64,000 nt of DNA, from assembly GCF_000526215.1 (NCBI RefSeq), contig NZ_JAFQ01000004.1, positions 4,898,001 to 4,962,000 of the forward strand. The letters are read 5' to 3'. Source of the DNA: Nocardia sp. BMG51109 (lineage in GTDB: Bacteria; Actinomycetota; Actinomycetes; Mycobacteriales; Mycobacteriaceae). Positions 27,877-38,215 of the stretch are shown here, piece after piece. A program made the translations under genes and the position numbers. The notes under the pieces are model-generated. The model made no database searches and had not been told where the DNA came from. It was given only the letters and a program-made list of their open reading frames with translations. Numbering within the stretch: the first letter of the stretch is position 1; every line of letters begins with the position of its first letter.

Positions 27877-29286
27877 CTATCCGCGGCAGGCTTCGGCGAA
27901 CTCCCGGGCGGATGCGCCGGTTCCGAGGCCGAGCACGGCGCTTCGCACCCGTTCCGCCGTCGCCGTATCGGTTGCCAGAGCCATGCTGTCGGTGAACTTT
28001 TCGACGATCTCGGCGTTGGTCAGCGGCCGCTCGTCGTGCCCGCGGTTGACCTGTTCGCGGTGGCTGATCGTGCGGCCGTCGGTCAGCCGGATCTCGACCG
28101 CGCCGGAATAGGCCGCCGGATACGCGCTGTCGGCGTCGTCGACGACCTCCACCTTGCGGGCCAGCGCCAGCACGTCCGGATCGGCCAGGGCGGCATCGTC
28201 CAGTTCGGCCAGGGTGAACCGGCCGCGGGCCAGGACGGTGGCGACCACGTAGGGCAGGCTGAACTTCGCGTCGTACTCCGAGCGCGGCGCCCACTTGTTC
28301 GGCTCCGGTTCGCACACCACCTTGCGCGGCGTGGGATGGATCGCGCACCGCACCGACTCGATGTCACCGAGCTGTATGGCTCCGGTGCTGCCGTGTCGAA
28401 GAGCGTTGCCCTCCCGCAGAATTCGCGCGCTGTCGGCGAAGGCGTGGATGAAATGGCACACCGGGTACGGCTTGACCGCCGTGCGCAGCAGCTCCCAGTG
28501 CGTGCCCAGGCCCTCGGCCACCGCCTCGGGCCGCCGTTCCCGGTCGGCCAGATGGGTGTTGAACAGCCCGAAACGGCCCTCGTAGACCGCCGCCGGGCCG
28601 GTCCAGCCCGCCTGGGCGAAGGTGGCCGCGGTGAGCCCGGACATGGCGGCCCAGCCGGGGTGCAGCCGCTTGGTCCATGCCCCGTCCTCGAGGAATTCCA
28701 GCAGGCCCGACGCCATCGACCCGACGACACCCTGGGCGATGGTCAGCCCCGCCGCGTCCAGGCCGATCAGCTTGCCGGCGGCGACGGCGCTGCCGAACGC
28801 GCCGGCCACGCCGGTGGGGTGGAAGCCGATGTCGTGGAACGCGCCGTGCGCGGCGATGCCGATCCGGGCGGAGACCTCGATGCCGAGGATGTAGGCGGTC
28901 AGCAGGTCGAGCCCGGTGGCATCGGTCGCCACCGCCGCCGACAGCGCGGCGGGCAGCGCCGCGGCGGAGACGTGGGTGACCGCGGGGATGTGGGTGTCGT
29001 CGAAGTCGAGCCCGTGCACCAGCACACCGTTGAGCACGGCCGCATCGCGCGGCGACAGCAGGTCCTTGGTGCCGAGCACCGGGCAGTCACCCGTGCCGAA
29101 GGTGGTCAGCGCGTCGCGTGCGGTCGTGCTGAAGGGGTACGCCGTCGAGGCGAAGGCGAGCCCGACGGAATCCAGCACCAGGTGGCGCGCTCGCTCCAGC
29201 ACCTCGCCGGGGATGTTCTGGGCCGTGGTCTCGGCGGCGAATGCGGCCACGCGTGCGGCCAGCGGGGTGCCCGGCTGCTCGGTCAA
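27877..29286 (-). CDS. MmgE/PrpD family protein
   Basis: 469 residues from a TTG at 29286. The start is decided by the AAGGAGG at 29291-29298; the ATG at 29328 lies inside the operator and lacks such a site. MmgE/PrpD features: HLVLDSVGLAFAST, NGVLVHGLDFDDTH, THVSAAALPAALS, HPTGVAGAFGSAVAAGKLIGLD, KPYPVCHFIHAF, and KFSLPYVVA. The family covers 2-methylcitrate dehydratase and cis-aconitate decarboxylase; P. aeruginosa keeps a member (PA0881) in its itaconate cluster. An ACATCAGA box overlaps its promoter, tying it to the MaoC-CitE operon 4.6 kb away. Confidence 0.9.
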   Translation of the reverse strand: MTEQPGTPLAARVAAFAAETTAQNIPGEVLERARHLVLDSVGLAFASTAYPFSTTARDALTTFGTGDCPVLGTKDLLSPRDAAVLNGVLVHGLDFDDTHIPAVTHVSAAALPAALSAAVATDATGLDLLTAYILGIEVSARIGIAAHGAFHDIGFHPTGVAGAFGSAVAAGKLIGLDAAGLTIAQGVVGSMASGLLEFLEDGAWTKRLHPGWAAMSGLTAATFAQAGWTGPAAVYEGRFGLFNTHLADRERRPEAVAEGLGTHWELLRTAVKPYPVCHFIHAFADSARILREGNALRHGSTGAIQLGDIESVRCAIHPTPRKVVCEPEPNKWAPRSEYDAKFSLPYVVATVLARGRFTLAELDDAALADPDVLALARKVEVVDDADSAYPAAYSGAVEIRLTDGRTISHREQVNRGHDERPLTNAEIVEKFTDSMALATDTATAERVRSAVLGLGTGASAREFAEACRG

Positions 29287-29324
29287 CGTTTCCTCCTTGG
29301 AAGCTCGGTACCTCTGAAATGTAA

Positions 29325-29335
29325 ACATCAGACAT
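29325..29335. promoter_or_regulatory. FadR/GntR-type box 3 (ACATCAGACAT)
   Basis: Identical over 11 bases to box 1 at 19294. It lies 39 bp upstream of the MmgE/PrpD start on the minus strand, in the divergent gap with the GntR gene. Confidence 0.7.
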
Positions 29336-29389
29336 TTTGTTGTAAAGGCTTATCGGCCGATCGAGCGCCCTGTTGAGCAGTTTGTTGAA

Positions 29390-29400
29390 ACATCAGACCT
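29390..29400. promoter_or_regulatory. FadR/GntR-type box 4 (ACATCAGACCT)
   Basis: Shares the ACATCAGA core with the other three boxes. It lies about 110 bp upstream of the GntR start and would allow autoregulation. Confidence 0.65.
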
Positions 29401-29507
29401 ACCGCATGCGGTGTGGTGGGCCGCGGTGCCGAGCCGGTAGGCTGCGACTGCGGGAGCGGTGAGGACAACCGGGTGCGGGGACGGCCCGGGCGAGCGGAAG
29501 GCACGGG

Positions 29508-30254
29508 ATGTCGGCACAGGGGACGGCCGCCGAGCAGGGGCTGCGCGTACAGCGCGTGCAGGCCGCCTACCGGCAGGTTGCCGATCAGCTCAAGGAGCGG
29601 ATCGTCGGCGGTGAGCTGGCGCCGGGCACCCGGCTGCCGAGCGAGTCCGAACTGTCGCGGATGTTCGGCGCCAGCCGCAGCACGATCCGCGAGGCGCTGC
29701 GCCTGCTGGCCAGCCAGAACCTGATCAACACCACCCGGGGCGTCACGGGCGGCAGCTTCGTCTCCTCGCCCGACGTGGCCGCCATCGCCGAAAACCTCAG
29801 CGGCTCATTGGGACTGCTGGTCAACAACCGGAACCTGACGGTCGCGCACCTCCTGGAGGCGCGCCTGATCCTGGAACCGGTCGCCGCGCGGCTGGCGGCC
29901 GAGCGCGCCGACGAACAGGCCCTGGCCGATCTGCACCGGGCGACCACCAGCACCCATCAGATGGCGCCCGCGCGCGGCTTCGTCGTGCACTGGGATTTCC
30001 ACGAGGGGCTCGTCGCGGCCACCGGCAACCCGCTGCTGGAGGTGATGTGCCAGCCGATCAACGAGGTGCTGCGCGGCCGGCTGCACCGCGACCGGGTGGA
30101 GCGCGCCGCGTGGGATGCGGTCGACCACGATCACGTCGGCATCTACGAGGCCGTGGCGAGCGGCGACGGCGCCGAGGCCGAACGCCTTACCCGCGCCCAC
30201 CTTCTCGAACTCCGCGGCATCTACGAGCAGATGGGCGACGACGCGGCGGACTGA
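29508..30254 (+). CDS. FadR-type GntR regulator of the split catabolic regulon
   Basis: 248 residues. The winged helix (YRQVADQLKERIVGGELAPGTRLPSE, then FGASRSTIREALRLLASQNLI and the TGGSFV wing) is followed by an FCD domain (LEARLILEPVAARLA, WDFHEGLVAATGNPLL, DHDHVGIYEAV) with the usual metal-binding Asp/His residues. It is divergent from MmgE/PrpD, and ACATCAGA boxes occur here and in the transporter/MaoC gap. It most likely represses all of them until an acyl-CoA or dicarboxylate binds. Start ATG at 29508; an upstream GGGA gives a weak ribosome site. Confidence 0.9.
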   Translation: MSAQGTAAEQGLRVQRVQAAYRQVADQLKERIVGGELAPGTRLPSESELSRMFGASRSTIREALRLLASQNLINTTRGVTGGSFVSSPDVAAIAENLSGSLGLLVNNRNLTVAHLLEARLILEPVAARLAAERADEQALADLHRATTSTHQMAPARGFVVHWDFHEGLVAATGNPLLEVMCQPINEVLRGRLHRDRVERAAWDAVDHDHVGIYEAVASGDGAEAERLTRAHLLELRGIYEQMGDDAAD

Positions 30255-30405
30255 GCGTCGGCACGATGGTTGACGGGGCGGATAGGGTTGCCCGACAGCA
30301 TGGACCGACGACGCTCCCGTGCCCGCCCGCGCGCGTGATCGGGCCGTACCGGCCGCGCACCGGACCGTAAGCGCCTGTCCTGCACGCTTATCCGAAAGGT
30401 TGCCC

Positions 30406-31524
30406 ATGACCACGTCGAATCCGAACGCACAATCGGATCCCGAAGCGCAGTCGCCCGGACCCGTGCTGGTGACCGGGGCATTCGGATTCGTCGGCCCGTC
30501 CGTCGTGCGGGCACTGGCCGCGGACGGCACCCGCGTGGTGGCCACCGATATCGATACCCCGGCCAATCGCAACGCCGGGCGGCGGCTGATGAGCCTGCCG
30601 TCGGTCGAGGTGCGCTGGGCCGACCTGACCAGGCCGGCGCAGGTCGAGACCCTGCTGAAGGCCGTCGCGCCGGCCGCGATCGTGCACCTGGCCGCCGTCA
30701 TTCCGCCGCGGTGCTACCGCCGCCGCGAGCTGGCCCGCGCGGTCAACATCGACGGCACCGAGACGCTGCTGACCGCGGCGGCCGCGCTACCGGATCCGCC
30801 GCGTTTCGTGCAGGCGTCGAGCATCGCGGTCTACGGCCCGCGCAACCCCCATCGCGACAACGGTGTGCTGGAACCGGATACGCCGGTCCGGCCGGCGGAT
30901 CTGTACGGCGCGCACAAGGTCGAGGTCGAGGAGCTGGTGCGGGAGTCGGAGCTGGAGTGGGTGATCCTGCGGCTGGGCGGTGTCCTGTCGGTCGAGCTCA
31001 GCCTCGGCACCGATACCGACCTGCTCACCCTCGAGGCCGCGCTGCCCGCCGACAACCGGATCCAGACCGTGGATGTGCGCGATGTCGCGGCCGCGTTCCG
31101 GGCCGCGATCACCACCGACTCCGTCCGCGAGACCTTCCTGGTAGCGGGCGACGAATCGCACCGGCTGGTGCAGTCCGAGGTCGGTTCCGCCCTCGCCGAG
31201 GCCATGGGCCTGTCGGGCGGGCTGCCGAAGGGGCGGCCGGGCGATCCGGACAACGACGAGGCCTGGTTCGCGACCGACTGGATGGATACCACCCGTTCCC
31301 AGGAAGTGCTTGCCTACCAGCAGCATTCCTTCCCCGACATGGTGAACGAGCTGCGCGCCAAGGCGGGCCCGAAGCGCTACCTGCTGCGCGTCCTCGCGCC
31401 CCTGGTGCGGGAGTTCATGCAGCGGCGGTCGCCCTATCGCGACGCGCCCGGCACCTTCGCCGATCCGTGGACGGCGGTGCGGTCCCGGCTGGGCGACCCG
31501 GATCCGGATCAGCGGGTCGCCTGA
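30406..31524 (+). CDS. NAD-dependent epimerase/dehydratase family protein
   Basis: 372 residues from the ATG at 30406 with GAAAGG upstream. It is an extended short-chain reductase: VLVTGAFGFVGPSVVRALAADG (nucleotide loop), VHLAAVIPP, the catalytic-type SIAVYGPRNPH and YGAHKVEVEELV (YxxxK). The 100-residue C-terminal part is basic with no second domain. It would act on a sugar nucleotide or steroid-like substrate with NAD(P). The 3' end overlaps the convergent PAP2 gene by 16 bp. Confidence 0.87.
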   Translation: MTTSNPNAQSDPEAQSPGPVLVTGAFGFVGPSVVRALAADGTRVVATDIDTPANRNAGRRLMSLPSVEVRWADLTRPAQVETLLKAVAPAAIVHLAAVIPPRCYRRRELARAVNIDGTETLLTAAAALPDPPRFVQASSIAVYGPRNPHRDNGVLEPDTPVRPADLYGAHKVEVEELVRESELEWVILRLGGVLSVELSLGTDTDLLTLEAALPADNRIQTVDVRDVAAAFRAAITTDSVRETFLVAGDESHRLVQSEVGSALAEAMGLSGGLPKGRPGDPDNDEAWFATDWMDTTRSQEVLAYQQHSFPDMVNELRAKAGPKRYLLRVLAPLVREFMQRRSPYRDAPGTFADPWTAVRSRLGDPDPDQRVA

Positions 31525-32495
31525 ACCGAGTTCACCGGGACCTCCGCGGACGGGCCGGCGCCGGCCGGCCGGGATCGCCGTTCCCAGGCCCGCGCGAGCA
31601 GCGCGGTGATCGCGACGTACACGCAGCCGAGCAGGACGTCGACGACGTAGTGTTCGCCGCCGTAGACGAGGGTGAAGGCCATGGCCGCCGGGAACAGCGC
31701 CAGCGGGATCCGCAGCCACCACGACCGGACCAGCGGCCACAGCGTGACGGTGACGAGCACCGCGAAGGCGGTGTGCAGCGAGGGCAGCGCCGCGACGTAG
31801 TTGCCGTTCTCCTCGAGCCACTGCGAGCTGACGTCGGGGGAGACCATGCCCAGGCCGAATCCCGAGATGCGCTGCACCGCCTCGGGAATCACCCCCTCGC
31901 GCGAGGCGTACCACGGCGGGGCGGCCGGCACCAGGATGTAGGTGAGCAGGGCGAGATAGGACAGCAGCACGATGCGCCGCATGTACCGCGTCCACAGCGG
32001 CCGCGAGTAGACGTAGAAGGCCGCCGCCACCGCCCACGGCACGATGAAGTGCGTGGTGTACACGAGGCCGATGATCGGTGTCCACCAGGGCTGCCCGTCT
32101 CCGGCGAGATGCTGTTGCAGCCACACCGTGGGGACGGTGCCGCCGAAGAGCCACTTGTCGGCGTCGGCGAGTTCGGTCATCCGCAAGGGCATTCCGAGTT
32201 TGTCGGCGAGATCGCGGGTGTAGTCGTAGACCAGCAGCGCGCCGATCAGGGGCAGCCAATCGAACAGCGTGCGCAGGTGGGTGCGCCAGGGGCGATCGAT
32301 GGTGAACGCGGTGATGCCCGCCAGGATCCAGACGGCCTCGGAGATGCGGCCGCCCGGCACCGCGCCCGTGACGACGGCGATGACCAGCGCGACCAGGTAG
32401 CCGTATCGAACCGCGAGCCGGACCGCCTGCCGCATCGCGGGGTGCCCTTCGGCAGCCTCGGCCCGGTCGGTTGATGGTGTGGACAGCCCTGTCAT
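31509..32495 (-). CDS. PAP2-superfamily membrane phosphatase
   Basis: 328 residues with six to seven membrane helices. The C-terminal PAP2 motifs are visible: ALPSLHTAFAVLV and YGGEHYVVDVLLG, with the catalytic His residues facing the outer side. The layout resembles inositol-phosphoceramide-synthase-like PAP2 proteins of actinomycetes that dephosphorylate or transfer lipid-linked phosphates. The start is a GTG/ATG-type codon at 32495; another possible one lies 20 residues in (MRQAVRLAVRYGY). Confidence 0.88.
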   Translation of the reverse strand: MTGLSTPSTDRAEAAEGHPAMRQAVRLAVRYGYLVALVIAVVTGAVPGGRISEAVWILAGITAFTIDRPWRTHLRTLFDWLPLIGALLVYDYTRDLADKLGMPLRMTELADADKWLFGGTVPTVWLQQHLAGDGQPWWTPIIGLVYTTHFIVPWAVAAAFYVYSRPLWTRYMRRIVLLSYLALLTYILVPAAPPWYASREGVIPEAVQRISGFGLGMVSPDVSSQWLEENGNYVAALPSLHTAFAVLVTVTLWPLVRSWWLRIPLALFPAAMAFTLVYGGEHYVVDVLLGCVYVAITALLARAWERRSRPAGAGPSAEVPVNSVQATR

Positions 32496-32594
32496 TCAGA
32501 CAGTGTTTCACCCTCGTTCATTTCGATCGGAATCGATTGCCTGATACCGCTGCTGGTTCGACAACGATTGTCATACGGGCGTCTCGCGAATGAC

Positions 32595-32613
32595 CTACGC
32601 TCTGGGTACGTAG
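32595..32613. promoter_or_regulatory. Dyad CTACG-N9-CGTAG upstream of BlaI-like gene
   Basis: An inverted repeat with the same half site as the larger dyad at 33312-33337. It lies about 116 bp before the BlaI-type start, between it and the PAP2 gene. Possibly an operator for the regulator; the link is inferred from position and the shared half site. Confidence 0.5.
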
Positions 32614-32728
32614 ATCGCGTCGCCGACCGCCGCCGGTGCGGTGGACGGATGCGGCCGGTCGTGCCGGCGACCGGCCGCATCCCGTTCGGTGCGCGGCCCG
32701 TGCCGTGGACGATGAGGGAGAACCGACG

Positions 32729-33112
32729 GTGGGTGTACGGGGCTTCGGCGATCTGGAAGCCGTGGTGATGGATCGCCTCTGGCGGCGGGCGGCGCCGACG
32801 ACGGTGCGCGAGGTGTTCGAGGAACTGTCCGGGGAACGCAGCATCGCCTACACGACCGTCATGACCACGATGGACAACCTGCACCGCAAGGGGTGGCTCG
32901 AGCGGGAGCGGAAGGGCCGGGCCTACCGCTATCGGGCGGCGCTGACCCGGGAGCAGTACAGCGCGCGCCTGATGCGGGAGGCGCTCGGCGCCGGCGGCCG
33001 GGCCGAGCTGGTGCTGGCGCATTTCGTCGACGGCATCAGCGTCGAGCAGTTCGACAGCCTGCGCGCGGCCTTGCGCCGCCGGCCGGGCGACCGGTCCGCG
33101 AGCTGCCGTTAA
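32729..33112 (+). CDS. BlaI/MecI/CopY-type transcriptional regulator
   Basis: 127 residues from a GTG at 32729 (GVRGFGDLEAVVMDRLW) with GAGGGAG about ten bases upstream. The winged helix is typical (TTVREVFEELSGERSIAYTT, VMTTMDNLHRKGWL, and the wing KGRAYRYRAALTREQY). BlaI proteins are dimers inactivated by cleavage or by an effector. No BlaR1/M56 protease is adjacent, although mycobacterial relatives can act at a distance. Two CTACG-type dyads, one on each side of the gene, may be its sites. Confidence 0.88.
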   Translation: MGVRGFGDLEAVVMDRLWRRAAPTTVREVFEELSGERSIAYTTVMTTMDNLHRKGWLERERKGRAYRYRAALTREQYSARLMREALGAGGRAELVLAHFVDGISVEQFDSLRAALRRRPGDRSASCR

Positions 33113-33190
33113 CGCGTCGGCAATCGGCCGTGTACGTCCCTGTATGGTGGGTGTCACCGGCAGCGGGGAGGTCGCGTTGATCGCATGCCG

Positions 33191-33232
33191 GGTGTGCTGG
33201 GTGTACTGGGTGTGCTGGGTGTGCTGGTTGTA
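33191..33232. repeat. 9-bp tandem repeat (GTGCTGGGT family, about 4.5 copies)
   Basis: Successive units are GTGCTGGGT, GTACTGGGT, GTGCTGGGT and GTGCTGGTT, followed by a partial GTACC. The period is a multiple of three, but no gene is evident here. Confidence 0.85.
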
Positions 33233-33311
33233 CCACGGGGGGCCTGCGATCGCTGGATCGCCGGACGATCGCAGTGAGGAGACGGATTGTGTGGCGTCCC
33301 GTTCCGTGGTA

Positions 33312-33337
33312 CTACTATCTACGTACGTAGGCAGTAG
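33312..33337. promoter_or_regulatory. 26-bp dyad centred on CTACGTACGTAG
   Basis: The perfect 12-bp palindrome CTACGTACGTAG (33319-33330) is flanked symmetrically by CTACT (33312-33316) and AGTAG (33333-33337); 22 of 26 positions are symmetric. It shares the CTACG/CGTAG half sites with the dyad at 32595. Downstream there is no gene for about 430 bp, so the controlled transcript is unknown. Confidence 0.6.
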
Positions 33338-33769
33338 ACCTCGTGTCGTGCCGGCACACGACACGCAGGCGCCGACCGATAGCGGTCGGCGTAGGTCGAT
33401 CGGTGTGGGTGTGTCCCCTCATCGCACTCACCCGATCGACCGCCTCGTTCCTCTTACGTTCCCCCTCGTCCGTCCGTCCGGGAAATCCGGCCGTCCAAAG
33501 GGTTTCGGCACGCCCGGACATCCTGCTGATATACCCGGTGACGCGGTTGTCCGGTAGATGTCCGCCGGTGCCATCCGCCGGGTCGGGAACCCGTCGTGCG
33601 CGGCCGTGATCGGCTCGTTATCGTGCCGTGACCGGCTAACGGCCGAGGACAATTCCGCCCCACTCGCGGACATCGTGGCCCACATCGGCCGGGACCCCGG
33701 ATACACTGAGGTTGCTCGAAGGATGCTGAACGCAATCGTGCAAACCGCTATCGAGTGGGTGGGACGGCA

Positions 33770-33964
33770 ATGGTCGAGATCCATCGTGTAGTCCACGTGC
33801 AGATGAGGTTCCCGCAGGGCGGAGTCGTGCTCGACTACCGCGCCGCGTCCACCATCGCGGCGCGCCTGGCCACCGAGCTCACCCGGCACGGCGTGGACGT
33901 GCACATCGACGACCAGGTCACCGACGCCCTGGCCGACCTGCCGAACGCGGATCTGTGGATCTAG
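33770..33964 (+). CDS. Small hypothetical protein
   Basis: 64 residues from the ATG at 33770. The sequence has good codon use and an alternating pattern (MVEIHRVVHVQMRF, then LDYRAASTIAARLATELTRHGVDVHI) that suggests a small alpha/beta fold. No family recognised. It converges with the kinase gene, with an 82-bp gap. Confidence 0.55.
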   Translation: MVEIHRVVHVQMRFPQGGVVLDYRAASTIAARLATELTRHGVDVHIDDQVTDALADLPNADLWI

Positions 33965-34046
33965 CTCGGCCCGCGTCCGGCGGCCGGGCCGCCATCCGGT
34001 TCGAAACGGCGGATTCCCCAGGTACGGACGGGGTATCGCCGCGTGG

Positions 34047-36486
<2,440 letters not shown>

Positions 36487-36540
36487 CCGGCGTCGGTCCG
36501 CCCGGGCCGGGTCCGCGGCAGCCGGACGGCCCGGTAACCC

Positions 36541-36556
36541 GGTGACTTTCGGCCGT
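36541..36556. promoter_or_regulatory. Candidate DosR box 3 (GGTGACTTTCGGCCGT)
   Basis: Shares ACTTTCGGCC with the DosR consensus, with outer mismatches. It lies 95 bp upstream of the Rv1733c-like gene, a typical distance. Confidence 0.55.
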
Positions 36557-36650
36557 CCCGGTAGAAGTCGCGGTGCGCGATGCTGAATCACACCCGCCGG
36601 CCCTTCCGGGCCGCCGACTCGGCGTGGTCCGGCAGCTGTAGGAACGGGAG

Positions 36651-37256
36651 ATGATCGAGATGGCTCGTTATCCGTCTGTGGCGCTGCGGATCTGGCGCAC
36701 CGCCCCGTGGGCCCGCAACCCGCTGCTGCGGGTGTCGGATCGGCTGGAGGGCGCGTTCCGCGTGTTCGCGGTGCTCATGGCGCTGGCGGCGATCCCGGTG
36801 TCGGCGGCGATCGGGACCGCCCGCTATACCGACGCGGTACTCGAGATCCGTGCCGAGAACGCCGCGAAAGTCGAAGTGGCGGCGACGATTTCCGATGATC
36901 CGGTGCGGGTGCCGGCGGCGGCCGACGGCGCTCACGAGAGCCGGTTCGAAGCGACGGCGCAGTGGGCACGGGACGGGCGCGCCGATCATGCGCAGGTCGA
37001 GGTGTCGCGTACCGGGAAGCGGGGCGACACGATCTCGGTATGGCTCGGCCCGGACGGGCGGCCGACCACGCCGCCGCTGGCCGACGGTGCGGCCGCGTGG
37101 CGCGGGATCGGGTTGGCGCTGGGCGTCCTGGTGGATGTCTGGGTCGTCGACCTGGCGGTGGTATGGCTGGTGGCGTGGCTGCTCGGCCGCCGGCGTGCGG
37201 GCGAATGGGCGCGGGAGTGGCGGGAGCAGGGCCGCCCGATCGGACAGGACAAGTAG
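36651..37256 (+). CDS. Rv1733c-like two-helix membrane protein
   Basis: 201 residues. Two membrane helices, one at about residues 40-62 (FRVFAVLMALAAIPVSAAIG) and one at about 148-178, enclose an extracytoplasmic loop of about 85 residues (KVEVAATISDDPV to SVWLGPDGRPT). The NPLLRVSDRLEG lead and the DG loop match the actinobacterial Rv1733c family, a DosR-regulon membrane protein of unknown function. ATG at 36651 with GGGAG upstream. The Usp gene follows after 31 bp. Confidence 0.75.
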   Translation: MIEMARYPSVALRIWRTAPWARNPLLRVSDRLEGAFRVFAVLMALAAIPVSAAIGTARYTDAVLEIRAENAAKVEVAATISDDPVRVPAAADGAHESRFEATAQWARDGRADHAQVEVSRTGKRGDTISVWLGPDGRPTTPPLADGAAAWRGIGLALGVLVDVWVVDLAVVWLVAWLLGRRRAGEWAREWREQGRPIGQDK

Positions 37257-37287
37257 TAGTGACGGGTCTACCGGAAGCGAGCACACG

Positions 37288-38208
37288 ATGAGCGATTCGA
37301 CGATGCCCGGCGCCGAGCCGAACCCGCCGATCGTGGCGGCGGTCGACGGTTCGGCGGTGTCGCAGCACGCCGCGGCGTGGGCGGCCGCCGACGCCGCCCT
37401 GTACGGCTGCGAACTGCACCTGGTCACCTCGGTATCGATTCCGGTCGGATTCGGGCCGGTGCCGGTGTTCGGCGAGGACGATCTCGGCCGCATGCGCGCG
37501 GTCGCCGAGCAGGCCCTGACGGAGGCGAGCCGCTCGGCCGGCGAGGTCGCGGCCGGCGTGCGGATCCGCACCGAGGTGACGACGGACCCGATCATCCCGC
37601 ATCTGCTCGAACTGTCCCGGCGAGCGCGGGCGCTGGTGCTCGGCAGCCGCGGTCTGGGCGCGTTCCGGCGCGGTCTACTGGGGTCGGTCGGCACGGCGGT
37701 GACCCGGCATGCGTATTGCCCGGTGGCGGTGGTGCATTCGACGTCGGCGATCGATCCGGTGTCGGCGAGCAGGCCGGTGCTGGTCGGCGTGGACGGCAGC
37801 GACAACAGCGTGCCCGCCCTCGAACTGGCCTTCGAGGAGGCGTCGCGGCGCAAGGCCGGGCTGGTGGCGTTGCACGCCTGGACCGATGTCAGTGCCGGGC
37901 TGGACGTGTCGATCATGGGCTGGGACGCGATCGAGGGCAGCGAGGACGCGGTGCTGGGCGAGGCGCTGGCCGGCTACGCCGAGCGTTTCCCGGACGTGCC
38001 GGTGCGCCGAATTCTGGTGCGCGACCGGCCCGTTCGGTCCCTGCTGGAGGAGTCGGAAGACGCGCAGCTGGTGGTCGTCGGCAGTCACGGGCGCGGCGGA
38101 TTCACCGGAATGCTGCTGGGTTCCACCAGTTCCGCGTTGTTGCAGTCCGTCGAATGCCCGATCATCGTCGTGCGGGCGGCGAAAGACGGTGCCGGGACGA
38201 CGAATTAG
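37288..38208 (+). CDS. Universal stress protein with two Usp domains
   Basis: 306 residues from the ATG at 37288. Domain 1 (IVAAVDGSAVSQHAAAWAA to GSRGLGAFRRGLLGSVGTAV) and domain 2 (VLVGVDGSDNSVPALELAF to GSHGRGGFTGMLLGSTSSAL) both keep the ATP-loop G-2X-G-9X-G pattern, so it should bind ATP. Double-Usp proteins of this size (Rv1996, Rv2005c, Rv2623) are DosR-regulon members linked to slow growth. Probably co-transcribed with the membrane protein. Confidence 0.92.
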   Translation: MSDSTMPGAEPNPPIVAAVDGSAVSQHAAAWAAADAALYGCELHLVTSVSIPVGFGPVPVFGEDDLGRMRAVAEQALTEASRSAGEVAAGVRIRTEVTTDPIIPHLLELSRRARALVLGSRGLGAFRRGLLGSVGTAVTRHAYCPVAVVHSTSAIDPVSASRPVLVGVDGSDNSVPALELAFEEASRRKAGLVALHAWTDVSAGLDVSIMGWDAIEGSEDAVLGEALAGYAERFPDVPVRRILVRDRPVRSLLEESEDAQLVVVGSHGRGGFTGMLLGSTSSALLQSVECPIIVVRAAKDGAGTTN

Positions 38209-38215
38209 CCTGTGT

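Larger units (their letters stand above)
33113..33769. other. 657-bp intergenic region with a minisatellite and a large dyad
   Basis: No frame here has coding character on either strand. It holds a 9-bp tandem repeat (33191-33232) and a 26-bp dyad (33312-33337). The rest is moderately GC-rich with several poor open frames. A non-coding RNA is possible but nothing in the sequence proves it. Confidence 0.6.

Noticed and set aside
33144..33557. A Cys/Trp-rich small protein (CWVYWVCWVC...) from the 9-bp minisatellite
   Set aside because: The text comes only from the repeat; no start context and no coding character downstream.
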